From the NCBI RefSeq assembly GCF_963576675.1, contig NC_088917.1, forward strand, positions 19,124,001 through 19,188,000: 64,000 nucleotides of DNA. Reading direction: 5' to 3'. Source of the DNA: Euphorbia lathyris (lineage: Eukaryota; Streptophyta; Magnoliopsida; Malpighiales; Euphorbiaceae). Made by a program: the position numbers and the translations under genes. The notes below the pieces were generated by a model. That model did not search any database. It worked only from the letters and a program-made list of their open reading frames with translations, and was not told the origin of the DNA. Positions 1 to 10,700 of the stretch are shown here, piece after piece. Within the stretch, counting starts at the first letter, position 1. Each line of letters starts with the position of its first letter.

Positions 1-19
1 GGCATATTTTTTGTCCTAC

Positions 20-105
20 TTGCATTGTTCCAAATCAGTGTACCATTTGTTCCAAATGAGTGTACCATTTGTTCCAACATAATACTTATATTGTTCCAAC
101 AGAAA
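20..105 (+). repeat. TGTTCC microrepeat cluster
   Basis: Four near-tandem copies of a unit like TGTTCCAAATGAGTGTACCA lie here on the plus strand. The same unit recurs in and around the genes of the MULE to the right, which links the two elements. Confidence 0.7.
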
Positions 106-107
106 AA

Positions 108-868
108 AATTTTATTTCTTTTTTTTTAAATACATTTTCCTGATATTTCTAACCTCGTTTTTCGAAAAATTTTATACTATTAGACTCGTCTAAATTAGAC
201 GGTCATTTTAAGATCCCTGAAGCTCAAGTAAAAAAAATTCCGGTGAACGGAATCCGGGTGGGCGTTTTCTGGTGAGAAAATAAGTGTCCAGAAAATTCTT
301 AAAAAATTTCAGAAAATGTAAAATATTATTTTAAGAAACTTTAATTCTTGGGCCAAAGTGAGATTTCTTACGGTTTTGACCCAATAAATTGTTGAAGGAT
401 GTAAAATGAATAAAATTAAGGAAAAAGTTTTATTAGGACTAAACCGTAAGAAATCCTACTTCGAATCAAGAATTAAAGTTTCTCCAAATAATATTTTACA
501 TTTTCTGGAATGTTTTGAGAATTTTCTGGGTACTTTTGGGTTTTTTTATCGGAAAACGCCCATCTAACCGCCGGATTCCGTTGATTTGGGACTAAACCGT
601 AAGGAATCTCATTTTGAGTCAAGAATTAAAGTTTCTTAGAATAATGTTTTACATTTTTTGGAATTTTTTTAAAATTTTTTGGATATTTGTTTCTCACAGA
701 AAAACAGATCGTCGGATTCCATTCACCGGAAATTTTTTTACCCGAGCTTCTGGGATCTTAAAATGACCGTCTAATTAAGACGAGTCCAACGGTATAATTT
801 TTTTTTTGAAAAACAAGGTTGGAAAAGTTGGAAAAATTCATTTTAAAGAAAAAAAATAAAATAATTTT
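108..868. repeat. Non-autonomous element with very long inverted repeats
   Basis: The sequence from about 108 to 345 is the imperfect reverse complement of about 590 to 868. Shared blocks include AGACTCGTCTAAATTAGACG against CGTCTAATTAAGACGAGTC, and the ATTCCGGTGAACGGAATCC block. A further copy of the ACTAAACCGTAAG...AAGAATTAAAGTTTC block lies at 439-480. No coding potential is seen. This fits a foldback or MITE-like insertion inside the left MULE end. Its exact ends and TSD could not be fixed because both flanks are A/T runs. Confidence 0.6.
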
Positions 869-927
869 CTCTTTCCTTTTATTTACAAATTTTCCACCTC
901 CTTTTGATTAATTACAAAATTGGTTCT

Positions 928-984
928 TGTCACACAATAAGGCTTGTCACACCATAAGAAATGTGTCACACCTGATCTCATCTA

Positions 985-985
<1 letters not shown>
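928..985. repeat. MULE TIR (right end of the left-hand MULE)
   Basis: It aligns with 34456-34510 in direct orientation and with 1020-1075 in inverted orientation. It runs into a (TA)n tract on its right. Confidence 0.75.

Positions 986-1019
<34 letters not shown>
986..1019. repeat. (TA)n tract between two MULE ends
   Basis: A pure TA dinucleotide run separates the inverted ends of two MULEs. A similar tract (34511-34558) flanks the other end of the right-hand element, so (TA)n is probably the insertion target and masks the 9-bp duplication. Confidence 0.85.
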
Positions 1020-1021
<2 letters not shown>

Positions 1022-1075
1022 GTGAGATTCAGTGTGACAAGGGCTTACGGTGCGACAAGAAGCTTATTGTGTGAC
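1020..1075. repeat. Left TIR of the large MULE
   Basis: Its reverse complement (ATGTCACACAATAAGC...) aligns over about 55 bp with 34456-34510, with a few mismatches and short gaps. Confidence 0.8.
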
Positions 1076-1195
1076 ATAACAAAACTACGTAGTTTGGGCA
1101 ACAAAATTCAAATCAAAAAACACGCGTCAATTCATTCCACTGCCTTCCTCACACAAAAAAACGCGCGAATCAACAGTTCATTCTTCACCATGCTT

Positions 1196-1385
1196 GATCG
1201 ATTTTCTTCTCCAAACCATTGTCGATCGATATGTAATCTGTATTCAGATTAATCACTGATTTTCTTCTCCTCGCCATTATTGATCGATTTTCTTCTACTC
1301 TGAGTTATCGATCGATTTTCTTCTCTCAACATTACTGATCGATTCTCTTATCCTCAACATTATCGATCGATTTCTCATCTGTATT
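1196..1385 (+). repeat. Tandem GATCGATTTTCTTCT repeats in the transposase leader
   Basis: About seven degenerate copies of a 26-35 bp unit (GATCGATTTTCTTCT plus CTCAACATTAT-like filler) lie between the left TIR and the first transposase ATG. CTGTATTCA-TTAATCACT is repeated at both ends of the array. The location suggests a promoter or 5' UTR array, possibly a transposase-binding or transcriptional element. That role is inference. Confidence 0.65.
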
Positions 1386-1483
1386 CATATAATTCACTCT
1401 GAATATGGAATCCGAACACCAAAATATGGAATATGAAGACCATAATCAGTCCAAAATGACACACGGAACAACATCATCTTCTG

Positions 1484-2142
1484 GTATTTTGCTTATATCT
1501 GCAACTCGAAATTTATCTGATTTATATTGAAAATATTGAGATCTGTTCACATTAGTAATTGATTTCTTACACTAATTATTCACAAAGGCTGTAAACTGAA
1601 TGTACCAGTTGTTCAATGTAACTATATCATTTGTTCCAACTGAATGTACTATTTGTTCCTACTAAATATATGGTTTGTTCCTACTAAATGTATGGTTTGT
1701 TCCGAATGAATTATATCTGCTATATATTGAAAATATTGAAATCTGTTTACATTAACAATTTATTCACTGTCTTGATAATATATTTCTTACACTAATTATT
1801 CACAAAAACTGTAGTCTAAATTCTAACAAATACTACCACTTGTTACATGTAACTATATCATTGAATAATAGCTATGATTAGTTTTAGGATATTTGGTTAA
1901 AGATATAAAAATGTGACACAATGCAAGTTTATTGAATAATAGCTGATTTCGGAGTTGATATGTAACTTTATCATTTGTTCCAAATGAATGACCCAATTGT
2001 TCCAAATAAATGTATGGTTTGTTCCGAAATAATGTACCATTTGTTCCAAGTACATCTTTGTCCTAAACTCGATTCCCTTACCTGTTTTGTAGATTTTCTT
2101 TCGCCTAGTTACTCTTCTATTGCAATGTACCTTACACACCAG
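1484..2142 (+). repeat. Transposase intron 1 filled with TGTTCC microrepeats
   Basis: Copies of the TGTTCC unit cluster at about 1600-1700 and 1970-2055. They alternate with degenerate duplicated blocks (AATTATTCACAAA...GTA, ATATTGAAATCTGTTTACATTA). No other function is visible in this intron. Confidence 0.65.
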
Positions 2143-3434
2143 AAGTAACTACAAGACTCAGTCCTAACGGAACAAAATTATGGGTCCCTAATTGTTCAAA
2201 TGAGTTAAAACCTGCTCTTGGAATGATATTTGAGAATTATGATAAATCTCAAGAATTCTACAAATCATATGCATGTGCTGCTGGGTTTAATAGTAGGGTA
2301 TCAACATCAAGAAAAAAACAAGGTGTTATAAAAGAACAATTTTTTGTATGCAATAAAGAAGGTTACAAATATCACAGGAAAAAAGCGACATCCAGTGATG
2401 TAAAAACCAGAAAAAGGACACTCAGTCGTGTAGGATGCAGTGCTAAAATGATTATTAAACTTTCTGACAGTGGAATCTATGAAGTGACACAGTTCAAAGA
2501 AGAACATAATCATATTCTTTACACTCCAGGATGTGTACAATATCAAAAAGAGGGCAGGAACATGAACCTTCTACTCAAAAAGATGGTAGTTAATAATGCA
2601 AAGGTAAACCATCTACTTCATAATAGTTATGCATTGTAAATACTAAACTGATTAGTTATATAACTCTGCTCATTTCATCTAAAAAATAAAAAATCTGATT
2701 TGGTTGAATAGATGAATGTTGGTCTTCTGAAAACTTATAGACAAGCAAAGGAACTTTATGGAGGATATGAAAATATTGGTGCATCGAAGATAGATTTTAA
2801 AAACTTCCAGAGAGAGTTGAAAGCCTATATTAAGGATTCAGATGCACAAATGTTCGTAGATAATTTTCAGAAAAAAAAGGAGTTATGGAGTGCATTATTT
2901 TTCGAATTTGAAGTAGATCAAGACGGGAGACTCTGTAGAGCTTTATGGGCAGACCCTGTATGTATCAAAAACTATGCTCTTTATGGTGATATGGTCTCAT
3001 TTGACACCACATATAGCACAAACAGGTACTACATAATAATCTTTTACATAAAATTATTGGTTTCTGCCCTTCATATACTGGTGTTGCCCCAGAAAACTTA
3101 TGTTGTTCCAATACAAATGTCATGTTCTTCAAACAAAAAATCTTATTTTTATGCTAAACTGAACAGGTACAATATGATATTTGGACCATTTACTGGGGTT
3201 GACAACCACAAAAAATGTATTACATCTGCATCTTGTTTCGTGGCTAAAGAAGATGTTACATCATTTGAGTGGGTTTTTAGAACATTTCTTAAAGCAATGG
3301 ACAACAATGAGCCGACTTGCTTGATAACAGACCAAGATCTAGCAATGATAGTTGCAATAAAAAAATGTTTTCAAAAAAACAGAACACGGATTTTGCATGT
3401 GGCACATTATGAAGAAAATGTCAGACAAAATAGG

Positions 3435-3609
3435 TATGAAAAATCATTCTATGCCTTTTATTTTCTATTATCTCATTCAATAAATAAAATATTCTCAAAT
3501 AATACATGTGTTGTTCCATAATAATACATAAATTGTTCCTACAAAATATATGTGTTGTTCAATATACATACATTCAATTTCTTCTAAAACTCTTTTGTTA
3601 CTAATACAG
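3435..3609 (+). repeat. Transposase intron 4 with TGTTCC units
   Basis: The intron GTATGA...TAATACAG contains three TGTTC(C) units between about 3510 and 3565. The preceding intron (3026-3166) carries similar units near 3085-3130. Confidence 0.6.
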
Positions 3610-3987
3610 GACGACAAATAATGAAAGAAACATATTTTATCACAAAGATAAATTCTTGCGTGTGGAGTGTAGAATTGGACCCAGAAGAGTTTGTGGAAAA
3701 ATGGATGAGAATTATTTTGGAATTCAATTTAGAAGAACATGGATGGCTGAAACACATGTATGATATAAGATCAACATAGATTCCTGCATATTTCAGAGAC
3801 TCATTTCTAGCCGGCTTAATGAGAACAACATCAAGGTCAGAAAGTGAAAATCACTTCTTCAGTTCTTTCACAAAAAGTCATTTAACTTTCATAGAATTCC
3901 TTCTCCGGTTTGAGGGTACAATGGAAGCACAAAGGCATTCACAAGGTAAAAATGACAATGATTCCAAACACTCAATACCTATATCTC

Positions 3988-5390
3988 GAGTAAATTACAC
4001 CAATGGTACCTGAAATATACTCAAATTCACAGTTTGGTACCTGAATTACATTTTGTCTCAAAAATATACATCAAGTAAGGGTGACTGAACAATTTAGTTC
4101 ATTTTACAGGTCACTAACCAGTCAACACGGATTTGACCATTTTTAAACAAAAAGTTGGGACCCAGTGTACACTAAACTATCTAAAGACAAAATTACCCTT
4201 ACTTTTTGGCTACCATTTCATTCACTCTCTTTCTCTCTCTTCGATTTCATTCACTCTCTCTCGGCAAAAATTTTTCTCTCTTTCACTCTCTCTCTAGTGC
4301 TTGTATGTCCTCCAAATCCTCCATGTTCATGACCAAAACCTTCCTTTTCTGATAATAAAAATGGTGAATTTTTTGAAGCAGTAGCTGAGTTTCTAACTGA
4401 AGGATTAAAATAATGCATTGTTGGGTACACGACCTTAAATTACCCATAAAAGTTGAACCACCACTGCCACGACATCGTCCATGATCTGAAATCCCAATTT
4501 CAGAACAAGTTCACCTCATTTCCCTTTCAAAACAGGCTAAAACTGGTGTCCTATTGCTGAATCTGAACACCTTCTTAAATCTTCTCCATGGATTCCTGAA
4601 TCAAGTAACTTAAATCCACAGAAGCTCTTCCAAAATCAAGCTCTTCACATCAACTGCAAAAGCATATATCCAAAACAGATGCGGTTGAAATTTCAGATCC
4701 CGTATAACTCGTGACGGTATTGTATGAACTGCACCAACCTTAGTCTCCTTCTTCCTGATACAAACATCTAAGTTTCTGCATCCTAATCCGTGAAAGAGCA
4801 TGAATTGGCTGAATTTTGCTGAATTTCCCAAGCCAGAAGACTCTTTGCAGAATTTCCAAGATAATTCATTGCCTTCTCCCTCTTAGTTCAAAAACAGGAA
4901 GTCGAAGAGGTGACTTAGATTGTGACTCCGGCACCGGAGATCCGAGCTCATTTGCCGGAGATTGCCGCTGCTTGAAATGGACAAGGTTAGGGATTTCTCT
5001 GCATTTTCAGAGCAATTAGATAAATTTAAAAAAGAAAGAGAACTCAATAAATTTAAAAAAAAGAAAGAGAACTCAAAGAAGAGTTCCAGCACCATGGCTC
5101 CACCATCGTTAAAGAAGAGGGAGAGAATTAAAAGAAAGAGAAGGATAATGGCAATGCAAAGTTAAGGAAGGGTAAAATTGTATTTATAATTGATATGGAT
5201 TTATATTTAAATTAAAGACCAGTCAAACTATGCCAAATCATCATTTTTAATAGTTAACCTGCTGTAGCCAGTCATACGTATTATATTGTCCAGTCATGTA
5301 AAGTTTGGGTATATTTTTGGGACAAAATTTAATCTGGGTATCAAAGTGTGAATTGGAGTATATTCCAGGTACCAATGATGTAATTTACCC
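3988..5390. mobile_element. MULE-type MITE inserted in the transposase gene
   Basis: A perfect 10-bp direct repeat CCTATATCTC flanks it (3978-3987 and 5391-5400). Its ends are inverted over 60 bp or more: TAAATTACACCAATGGTACC on the left against the complement of GGTACCAATGATGTAATTTA on the right. Removing it rejoins transposase coding sequence (SKHSIPIS to TPIPIEKH). A 9-10 bp duplication and long TIRs point to Mutator-type mobilisation. Two short open frames inside (about 4610-4831 minus, 4962-5165 plus, the latter Lys-rich) match nothing recognised and may be captured host sequence or chance. Confidence 0.85.
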
Positions 5391-6461
5391 CCTATATCTC
5401 AAACACCAATTCCTATTGAAAAACATGGATCATAAGTATTTACAAGAACAATCTTTTATGAATTTCAAAAACAAGTGCTAGATGCTTCCTTTAATTGTGG
5501 AGTTGATGATATACAGAGATACAATGACAAATGCATAATCACTGTAAGGGAAAAAGGTAAAAAAAAACAACATATCAGGTTGTTTATAATACAGACAACA
5601 GTGACACAACATGTTCGTGTAAGATGTTCAATAGAGCAGGAATTCCCTGTAGACATATGGTGTTCGTATGGAAAGATAGAATTCTGGAGAGAATTCCTGA
5701 GCAGTATGTCCTAAACAGATGGAAAATCTTACCAGAGATAACATTGCAAAATAATGTTATAGAAGAATGTGCTAAAACAATGGGTAAGAAAATAATGTTG
5801 AATAACTTATGGTCTGAGATTCACATGACTGTGTGCTTAGCTGAAGGAGGTGAAGAGGATCTAAATAATTTCACAAGAAACATTCAAGCATTGAGGAGAA
5901 ATTTGGAAGCAAAGAAAAGAAAGAACATCAACAATTCTACTAAAATTCAAGACATAGAGATGTTGGTTGGAACAAGTCGGCCCTCTGAAGTTCTAATCAA
6001 AGAACCTAAAATTTCAAAAAACAAAGGAACTGGGATTCATGTTACAAACAGTGAGAAAAGATTGAAGGGAGAAAAAGAGAAAGCAATTGAACAAACACAG
6101 AAAAAACAAAGGATGTGCAAAGGTTGTAATCAATTGTGCCACCACGACATTAGAAACTGTCCAGAAAAAGCAAAGAAATAAGGTAAATTCCCTATGTCTA
6201 AACTTTCTTTAATCTAGCAGTATATTTTCTTATTTGACTTCATTTTGAAAACCTGTGTTTTAATTTCAAACAACATGTGTTTACATTAACAATATATGAA
6301 CATCAATAATATATAGCAGTATAAAAAAAGGTAACTTCTAGGAAAAATAAGTAAAAACATAACAAAATAGTATATCATTAAATAAAAAAAACATACAAAC
6401 ATAAACATAAAAAACATACAAACATAAAAATAAAAACAATTGTTCACAATAAAAAAAAACA

Positions 6462-6806
6462 TTAAAGAAAATCATTATCAGGACCTAAAACATCATTGTT
6501 ATATTTCTTAATCTGGTCCTTTAGATTCATCTTCACTTCCTCCAGCTCCTCCTTCAACTCCGCTTTCTCCTCCACTCCTTTCTCAATGAAAGACATCATT
6601 GAGTCACAAAATAAAGACATGAAAGCCTTCATGCCCTTCAGCTTCTTTATGATGTCGTCAATATCCCCTTCCATAAAAGTTTCCTCCATATCTTCAATAA
6701 CTTTAAATAGCTCATCAGGAATTTCACTATCTACTTTAGGTACTAAATGTTCAACAGGAGAAGAAGACCTTGTTCTCTTAAACGAACTCGAACTGCTTCC
6801 TGACAT
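6462..6806 (-). CDS. Small coiled-coil protein of the MULE, function unknown
   Basis: An uninterrupted 114-codon ATG frame lies between the transposase stop and the end of the protease gene. The N-terminus is Ser-rich with basic residues (SSSSSFKRTRSSSP, possibly a nuclear signal). The middle is acidic. The C-terminal half has heptad-like Lys/Glu/Leu sequence (EEKAELKEELEEVKMNLKD) typical of a coiled coil. No family is recognised. It is intact although both neighbouring genes are broken. It could be an accessory protein of the element, a leftover exon, or a captured fragment. The minus-strand frame is preferred over the overlapping plus-strand frame because of its amino-acid composition. Confidence 0.5.
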   Translation of the reverse strand: MSGSSSSSFKRTRSSSPVEHLVPKVDSEIPDELFKVIEDMEETFMEGDIDDIIKKLKGMKAFMSLFCDSMMSFIEKGVEEKAELKEELEEVKMNLKDQIKKYNNDVLGPDNDFL

Positions 6807-8061
6807 CTTTGCTTCAATTCAACTTCTACTAAAAAAAATACGATCAATAAAGAGAGCAATACTATTTATAGAATTTTATTTAGTCTCTTCAACTTCCTAA
6901 TGTCAAACACGCTTTCTTTCATTCAAATGATTATCTATTGGGAAACTCAGCAGCTTTAATTTATTGAGTCTCTTCAAATTCTACTTTTCCTGCAATGAAA
7001 CACGGCTTTTCATTCAAAATAAATGTATATTGGGAATCTCAACAGTATTAAGATTATTACGTATATCAAAATTTTTATTAAATGCAAACTAAAATAAATC
7101 TGTGAATCAGTCTTTTAAACTATTGGTATTATTTCCTATATTAATTGAAATTTAAGTACTAATAAATTATCAGAATCAGTAATTATTTCCTCATTTATTT
7201 ATTATTGCAAAGGGGATGAATTAAAATCAGATTAAAATAAATCTGTATTCATTTTATTAACAATTAAAACTTTAATGAAACATATACCATGTATTATTTA
7301 TATTCAAACAAACAGTGATTACTTATTGATCCCTTATTACTGAAACAAATGTAACTATATCATTTCATTTTCTATTTTACAGGATGAAGCCTCAAAAGCA
7401 AACTTACTGATCCATTGGATATACTCTTATATTCTTCCAACGGTATACATAATTTGTTCCATTCCTTGAACTGTATTGTTCAATCCGAATACATATGTTG
7501 TTCCGGAATAAATATTACATTGTTCCATCAGAAATAGTTACATTCTTTTTATTTACTTTAATGTGATCTAAACTCATTTCTCATTCCAACATAATTAGTA
7601 CTATGTTCCAACACAATTTGTTTAATAAAATGATGTTTATTAAATGGATGATGTATATAAAGTGGTTGTGAGTATGAACCATTGGATATGCTCTTATATT
7701 GATCCAAAGGTATACATAAATTGTACAAATTGTTTAATATAACTATATCATTTGTTCCAACTTAATGTACCATTAAGTGATTGTGAGTATTGAAAAATAC
7801 TGTAGACTGAATTCTACCAAATTGTACCACTTGTTCCATGTAATTATATAATTTGTTCCGAATGAATGTACCATGTGTTCCAATTAAATGTAACGTCTGT
7901 TCTGAATGAATTATATCTGCTATATATTGAATATATTGACATATGTTAAGAATAAACAAATATAATTTGAAAAACCTTTTTAAATATAAAATTTTATATA
8001 CAAATTCTAAAGTATATTTACAAATTCTAAAATATATTTACAAATTTAAGATACAAATATG
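6807..8061. other. Non-coding MULE centre with TGTTCC repeats
   Basis: This is AT-rich DNA between the small coiled-coil gene and the end of the protease gene. TGTTCC units cluster at about 7440-7620 and 7745-7900, some with the duplicated phrase CATTGGATATACTCTTATATT. No gene is seen. Confidence 0.6.
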
Positions 8062-9440
8062 CTATTCTAAATTTAGTCCAGCTCCAACAACCCATTCTTT
8101 TGACTTCTTATCAATTTCTTCAATAAGCTGATTTATTGGATTCAAAAGAATGCTCCAGCAATAATGAATTCTAAACTTTCTAAAATCTTTTCCCTGCAAA
8201 AAAAATGATATAAAAAAATAGAATAATAGTAATACAAACTGTTACATAAAGAATTTACAACATATACCTTAGAATTCTTTGTCAATCCAATATTCCACTC
8301 CTTCGCACTCTGACCCATGTATGTTTCCATATGCTTCAAGAGAAAAATACCACAATCATTGTGGTTATTGTTGCTTCTCCACTTCATCTTCAGGATTTGC
8401 ACTTTGTATGCACACATTTGTTTTAATGAAGAAGCATCATTTTTGAAAACAAAATGAGCATAGGATTTTAACTACAACAAACAAATCAGAAAATATGTTA
8501 TCACATATACAAAAAAATCCAAAAAATGAAGTAAATCATGTTACAACATACCAATTGTTCTGGGCAATCCCATACTTATCAGCACGACTGATGCTTCGAG
8601 GGAGTGTATTATTATCCAATATTTCAACAGTGTTTGAAAGATTGTTGACAACAATCAGATAAAAATGTGCATGAGAAATAACAGGGAAAAACACCTAATA
8701 AACACCAAAATACATTAGTATCTCAATACATTTTACACTATTCAACTGCTGCTGTTCCACCATAAAACTTACCAATTCAACATCAGCCAAATTTTTAAAA
8801 TTGAAAAAAGAAAGTTCAGTCTGAAGCCTTTCCTTAAAATTATGTTCTTTTGATCTACTAGCTCCAGAAAACAGAAGATTATACAAAATAATCAAAACAA
8901 CATTTAGCACAACAATTATTTACAAAATGAAAACAAAAAACAAACTTACAAAGTTAAGAAACATACAAAAGCATATGTACTGAAAAAAAATCTTTTCAGT
9001 TTTCCATTATATTTCTTCAATTCTTCAGTGTTCAAAATTGAACTCCAAGCATCCACAATATTATTGACAATATGATCATTGCCAGACAGTGATAAAATCT
9101 CCTGTTTATGAATAAAGGTTTGTCCATCACTGAAAAATACATCACTTCAAAACAAGGAAAAAAACTATCAGTATATGCCAGAATAACATATAAATTCATA
9201 TAACAAACATAACTTCAACTTCTTACCTGCTTAAACCAGGACTCAGTGCAAATTCAACAATCCTCCTTTTACGACTATCCATGTTCTCCATCAACTTTGG
9301 ATGCCGAGAAATAAATGGAGAACGGGGGTACTTAGATTCCTTAACAGTCCTCCTTACACGACCTCCTCCACCATTTTCATTATCAATACCATATCTCAAA
9401 ACAATTTCTCCCAAATCTCGACGTAATTCATTCATCACAT
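8062..9440 (-). other. C48 module 2 (typical KI-MULE Ulp1 catalytic domain)
   Basis: The leader reads YPRSPFISRHP, then IVNNIVDAWSSILN and RFFFSTYAF, as in MULE-linked Ulp1 proteins. The catalytic His is in VISHAHFYLIVVN (about 8670), the Asp in EILDNN (about 8610), and the Cys in NHNDCGIFLLKHMETYMG (about 8349). All three triad positions are present. Confidence 0.7.
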
Positions 9441-9489
9441 CTATACCGTAAGCTGACCTCTTAGGATACTTATCCCACTAAAAAACATA

Positions 9490-9625
9490 TCACAATTAAA
9501 ATCATACATCAAAACTATAACTTCAACATGTCATATATTAAAAATAATTGTTCCAAGAATAAACACCAATTTGTTCAAAGAAGAAACACCAATTGTTCAA
9601 AGAATAAACACTTACAATATTATCA
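9490..9625 (-). repeat. Protease-gene intron with TGTTCC/TGTTCA units
   Basis: Three units (TTGTTCCAAGAATAAACACC and variants) lie in the intron after the SCGYYVM exon. They read TGTTCC on the plus strand although the gene is on the minus strand. Another set lies at 10730-10785, in the intron before the acidic exon. Confidence 0.6.
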
Positions 9626-10700
9626 ATCTTCAACACTTTCTCAGACACTATATCATGCATGTACTTCATTACATAATAACCACAGCTTTTGGTATCTGTC
9701 TGAGATGGAATATTCTGCAAAATAAAATACAAACAACTTAAAAACAATAAAACAAAAATACACAAATATACATACAAATTAAACACGTACCACAGGGCAA
9801 ATCCATTTTACCAAAAACTTCTCATGATAAAAAGAAATAATAGATCTGCAAAACAAATTCATATATATGTCAAACTATTTCATTCAAAAAATAAAATACA
9901 TTATAAAAAAGCATTTGATTATTAAACATACTCATCAACAACAAATCTCCATTGATCATTTTCCAAGCCCAAACGAGATTTCAATGGATCCAAAAGAAAA
10001 TCATGTTTCCCCTCAAGATCAACGACAGTCAAAGTCCAATGATACCTGAAGAAAACAAACACATTAGTAAAACTATAATACATTATTAACCAAATAAAAT
10101 AAATCATCAGTATAGACAAATAATGCATACTGTTTGTTTCGCGGTATCAGATACAAACATTTGTTGCCGGACTGTTCATATCTCTCTGTCAAAAACTTGA
10201 TCTTCTCCCCAATCATATTAACTCTTTCAAAATGATTAGTTATGTTTGGATCAACAAGGGAGAAGGTGGTATCCAATCTATCATTATTCACAATCACATC
10301 ATAAAGGTGCCTGTACAAAACACACACGAAACATATACAGTAAACATGCCATTCAAAAAAATAAAACAATATAATCACTAATACAAACATGGAATTATAG
10401 ATAAAAAAAATACCTCATGTAATACAAAATTGGGCCACACCCTATTGCAGCTAGATCAGCCAATTCACGAATATCCCTCCTCAATATAACTGCTTTCACC
10501 GGATGACCAAAAATGTAATCTTCAAACGTGGTAAAAACTGTCCTCCCATGACATAAATAATTGTTAGCCCATCTACACATATCGGCAAATTCATCTGGAA
10601 CATTTTCAAGCAAAGACTCCAAGTCTATATCATCATCATCATCAGAATCAGACATCTCTGTCTCAATTGCATCATCGATATCACTGGTGAAAATATAAAA
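9600..10700 (-). other. C48 module 1 (second, different Ulp1-like catalytic domain)
   Basis: Five short exons give MCRWANNYLC, IRELADLAAIGCGPI, LYLIPRNKQYHWTLTVVD, FLLDPLKSRLG and NIPSQTDTKSCGYYVMKYMHDI. The catalytic His is in YHWTL (about 10040), the Asp in LLDPL (about 9989), the Gln in PSQTD (about 9702) and the Cys in SCGYYVM (about 9683). The CGYYVMKYM style resembles Ulp1 domains found with CACTA elements rather than KI-MULE ones. That comparison is from memory. Confidence 0.65.

Larger units (their letters stand above)
1..985. mobile_element. Right-hand end of a second MULE (body lies left of the window)
   Basis: The block ends at 928-985 with the same terminal sequence (TGTCACACAATAAG...) as the right end of the large MULE at 34456-34510, in the same orientation. 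It also carries the TGTTCC microrepeats typical of that MULE (20-105). It is therefore read as the right end of a related element whose coding part is outside the window. No gene is visible in it. An inverted-repeat insertion occupies most of 108-868. The family assignment is by similarity to the neighbouring element only. Confidence 0.65.
1405..6181 (+). pseudogene. MULE transposase (FAR1 DNA-binding, DDE, SWIM, zinc knuckle), disrupted
   Basis: The transposase would bind the TIRs and cut and join DNA in the nucleus. Exons read: 1405-1483 (ATG), 2143-2603, 2712-3025, 3167-3433, then 3610 onward; phases agree at the junctions checked. Exon 2 encodes a FAR1 domain ending in KEEHNH. Exons 3-5 encode the MULE DDE core: first Asp in SFDTTY, second in TDQD, then FRDSFLAG and RSESENHFF. 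A SWIM motif (CSCKMFNRAGIPCRH) lies near 5610-5655, and a CX2C zinc knuckle (MCKGCNQLCHH) ends the protein. Damage: TAG in place of Trp before IPAYF (about 3777), a MITE at 3988-5390, and a one-base shift in a poly-A run at 5559-5567. Start choice rests on splice phase and on the in-frame read-through from exon 2 into FAR1. Confidence 0.85.

Noticed and set aside
20..105. CRISPR-like array (TGTTCC repeats)
   Set aside because: Units are degenerate, without uniform unique spacers, and the DNA is plant nuclear; this is a transposon microrepeat.
944..1252. 102-codon open frame across the two MULE ends
   Set aside because: It starts at TTG, reads through TIR and (TA)n sequence and the GATCGATT array; it is non-coding repeat.
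2307..2546. Minus-strand frame opposite the FAR1 exon
   Set aside because: It is antisense to a clear FAR1 domain with matching splice phases; a shadow frame.
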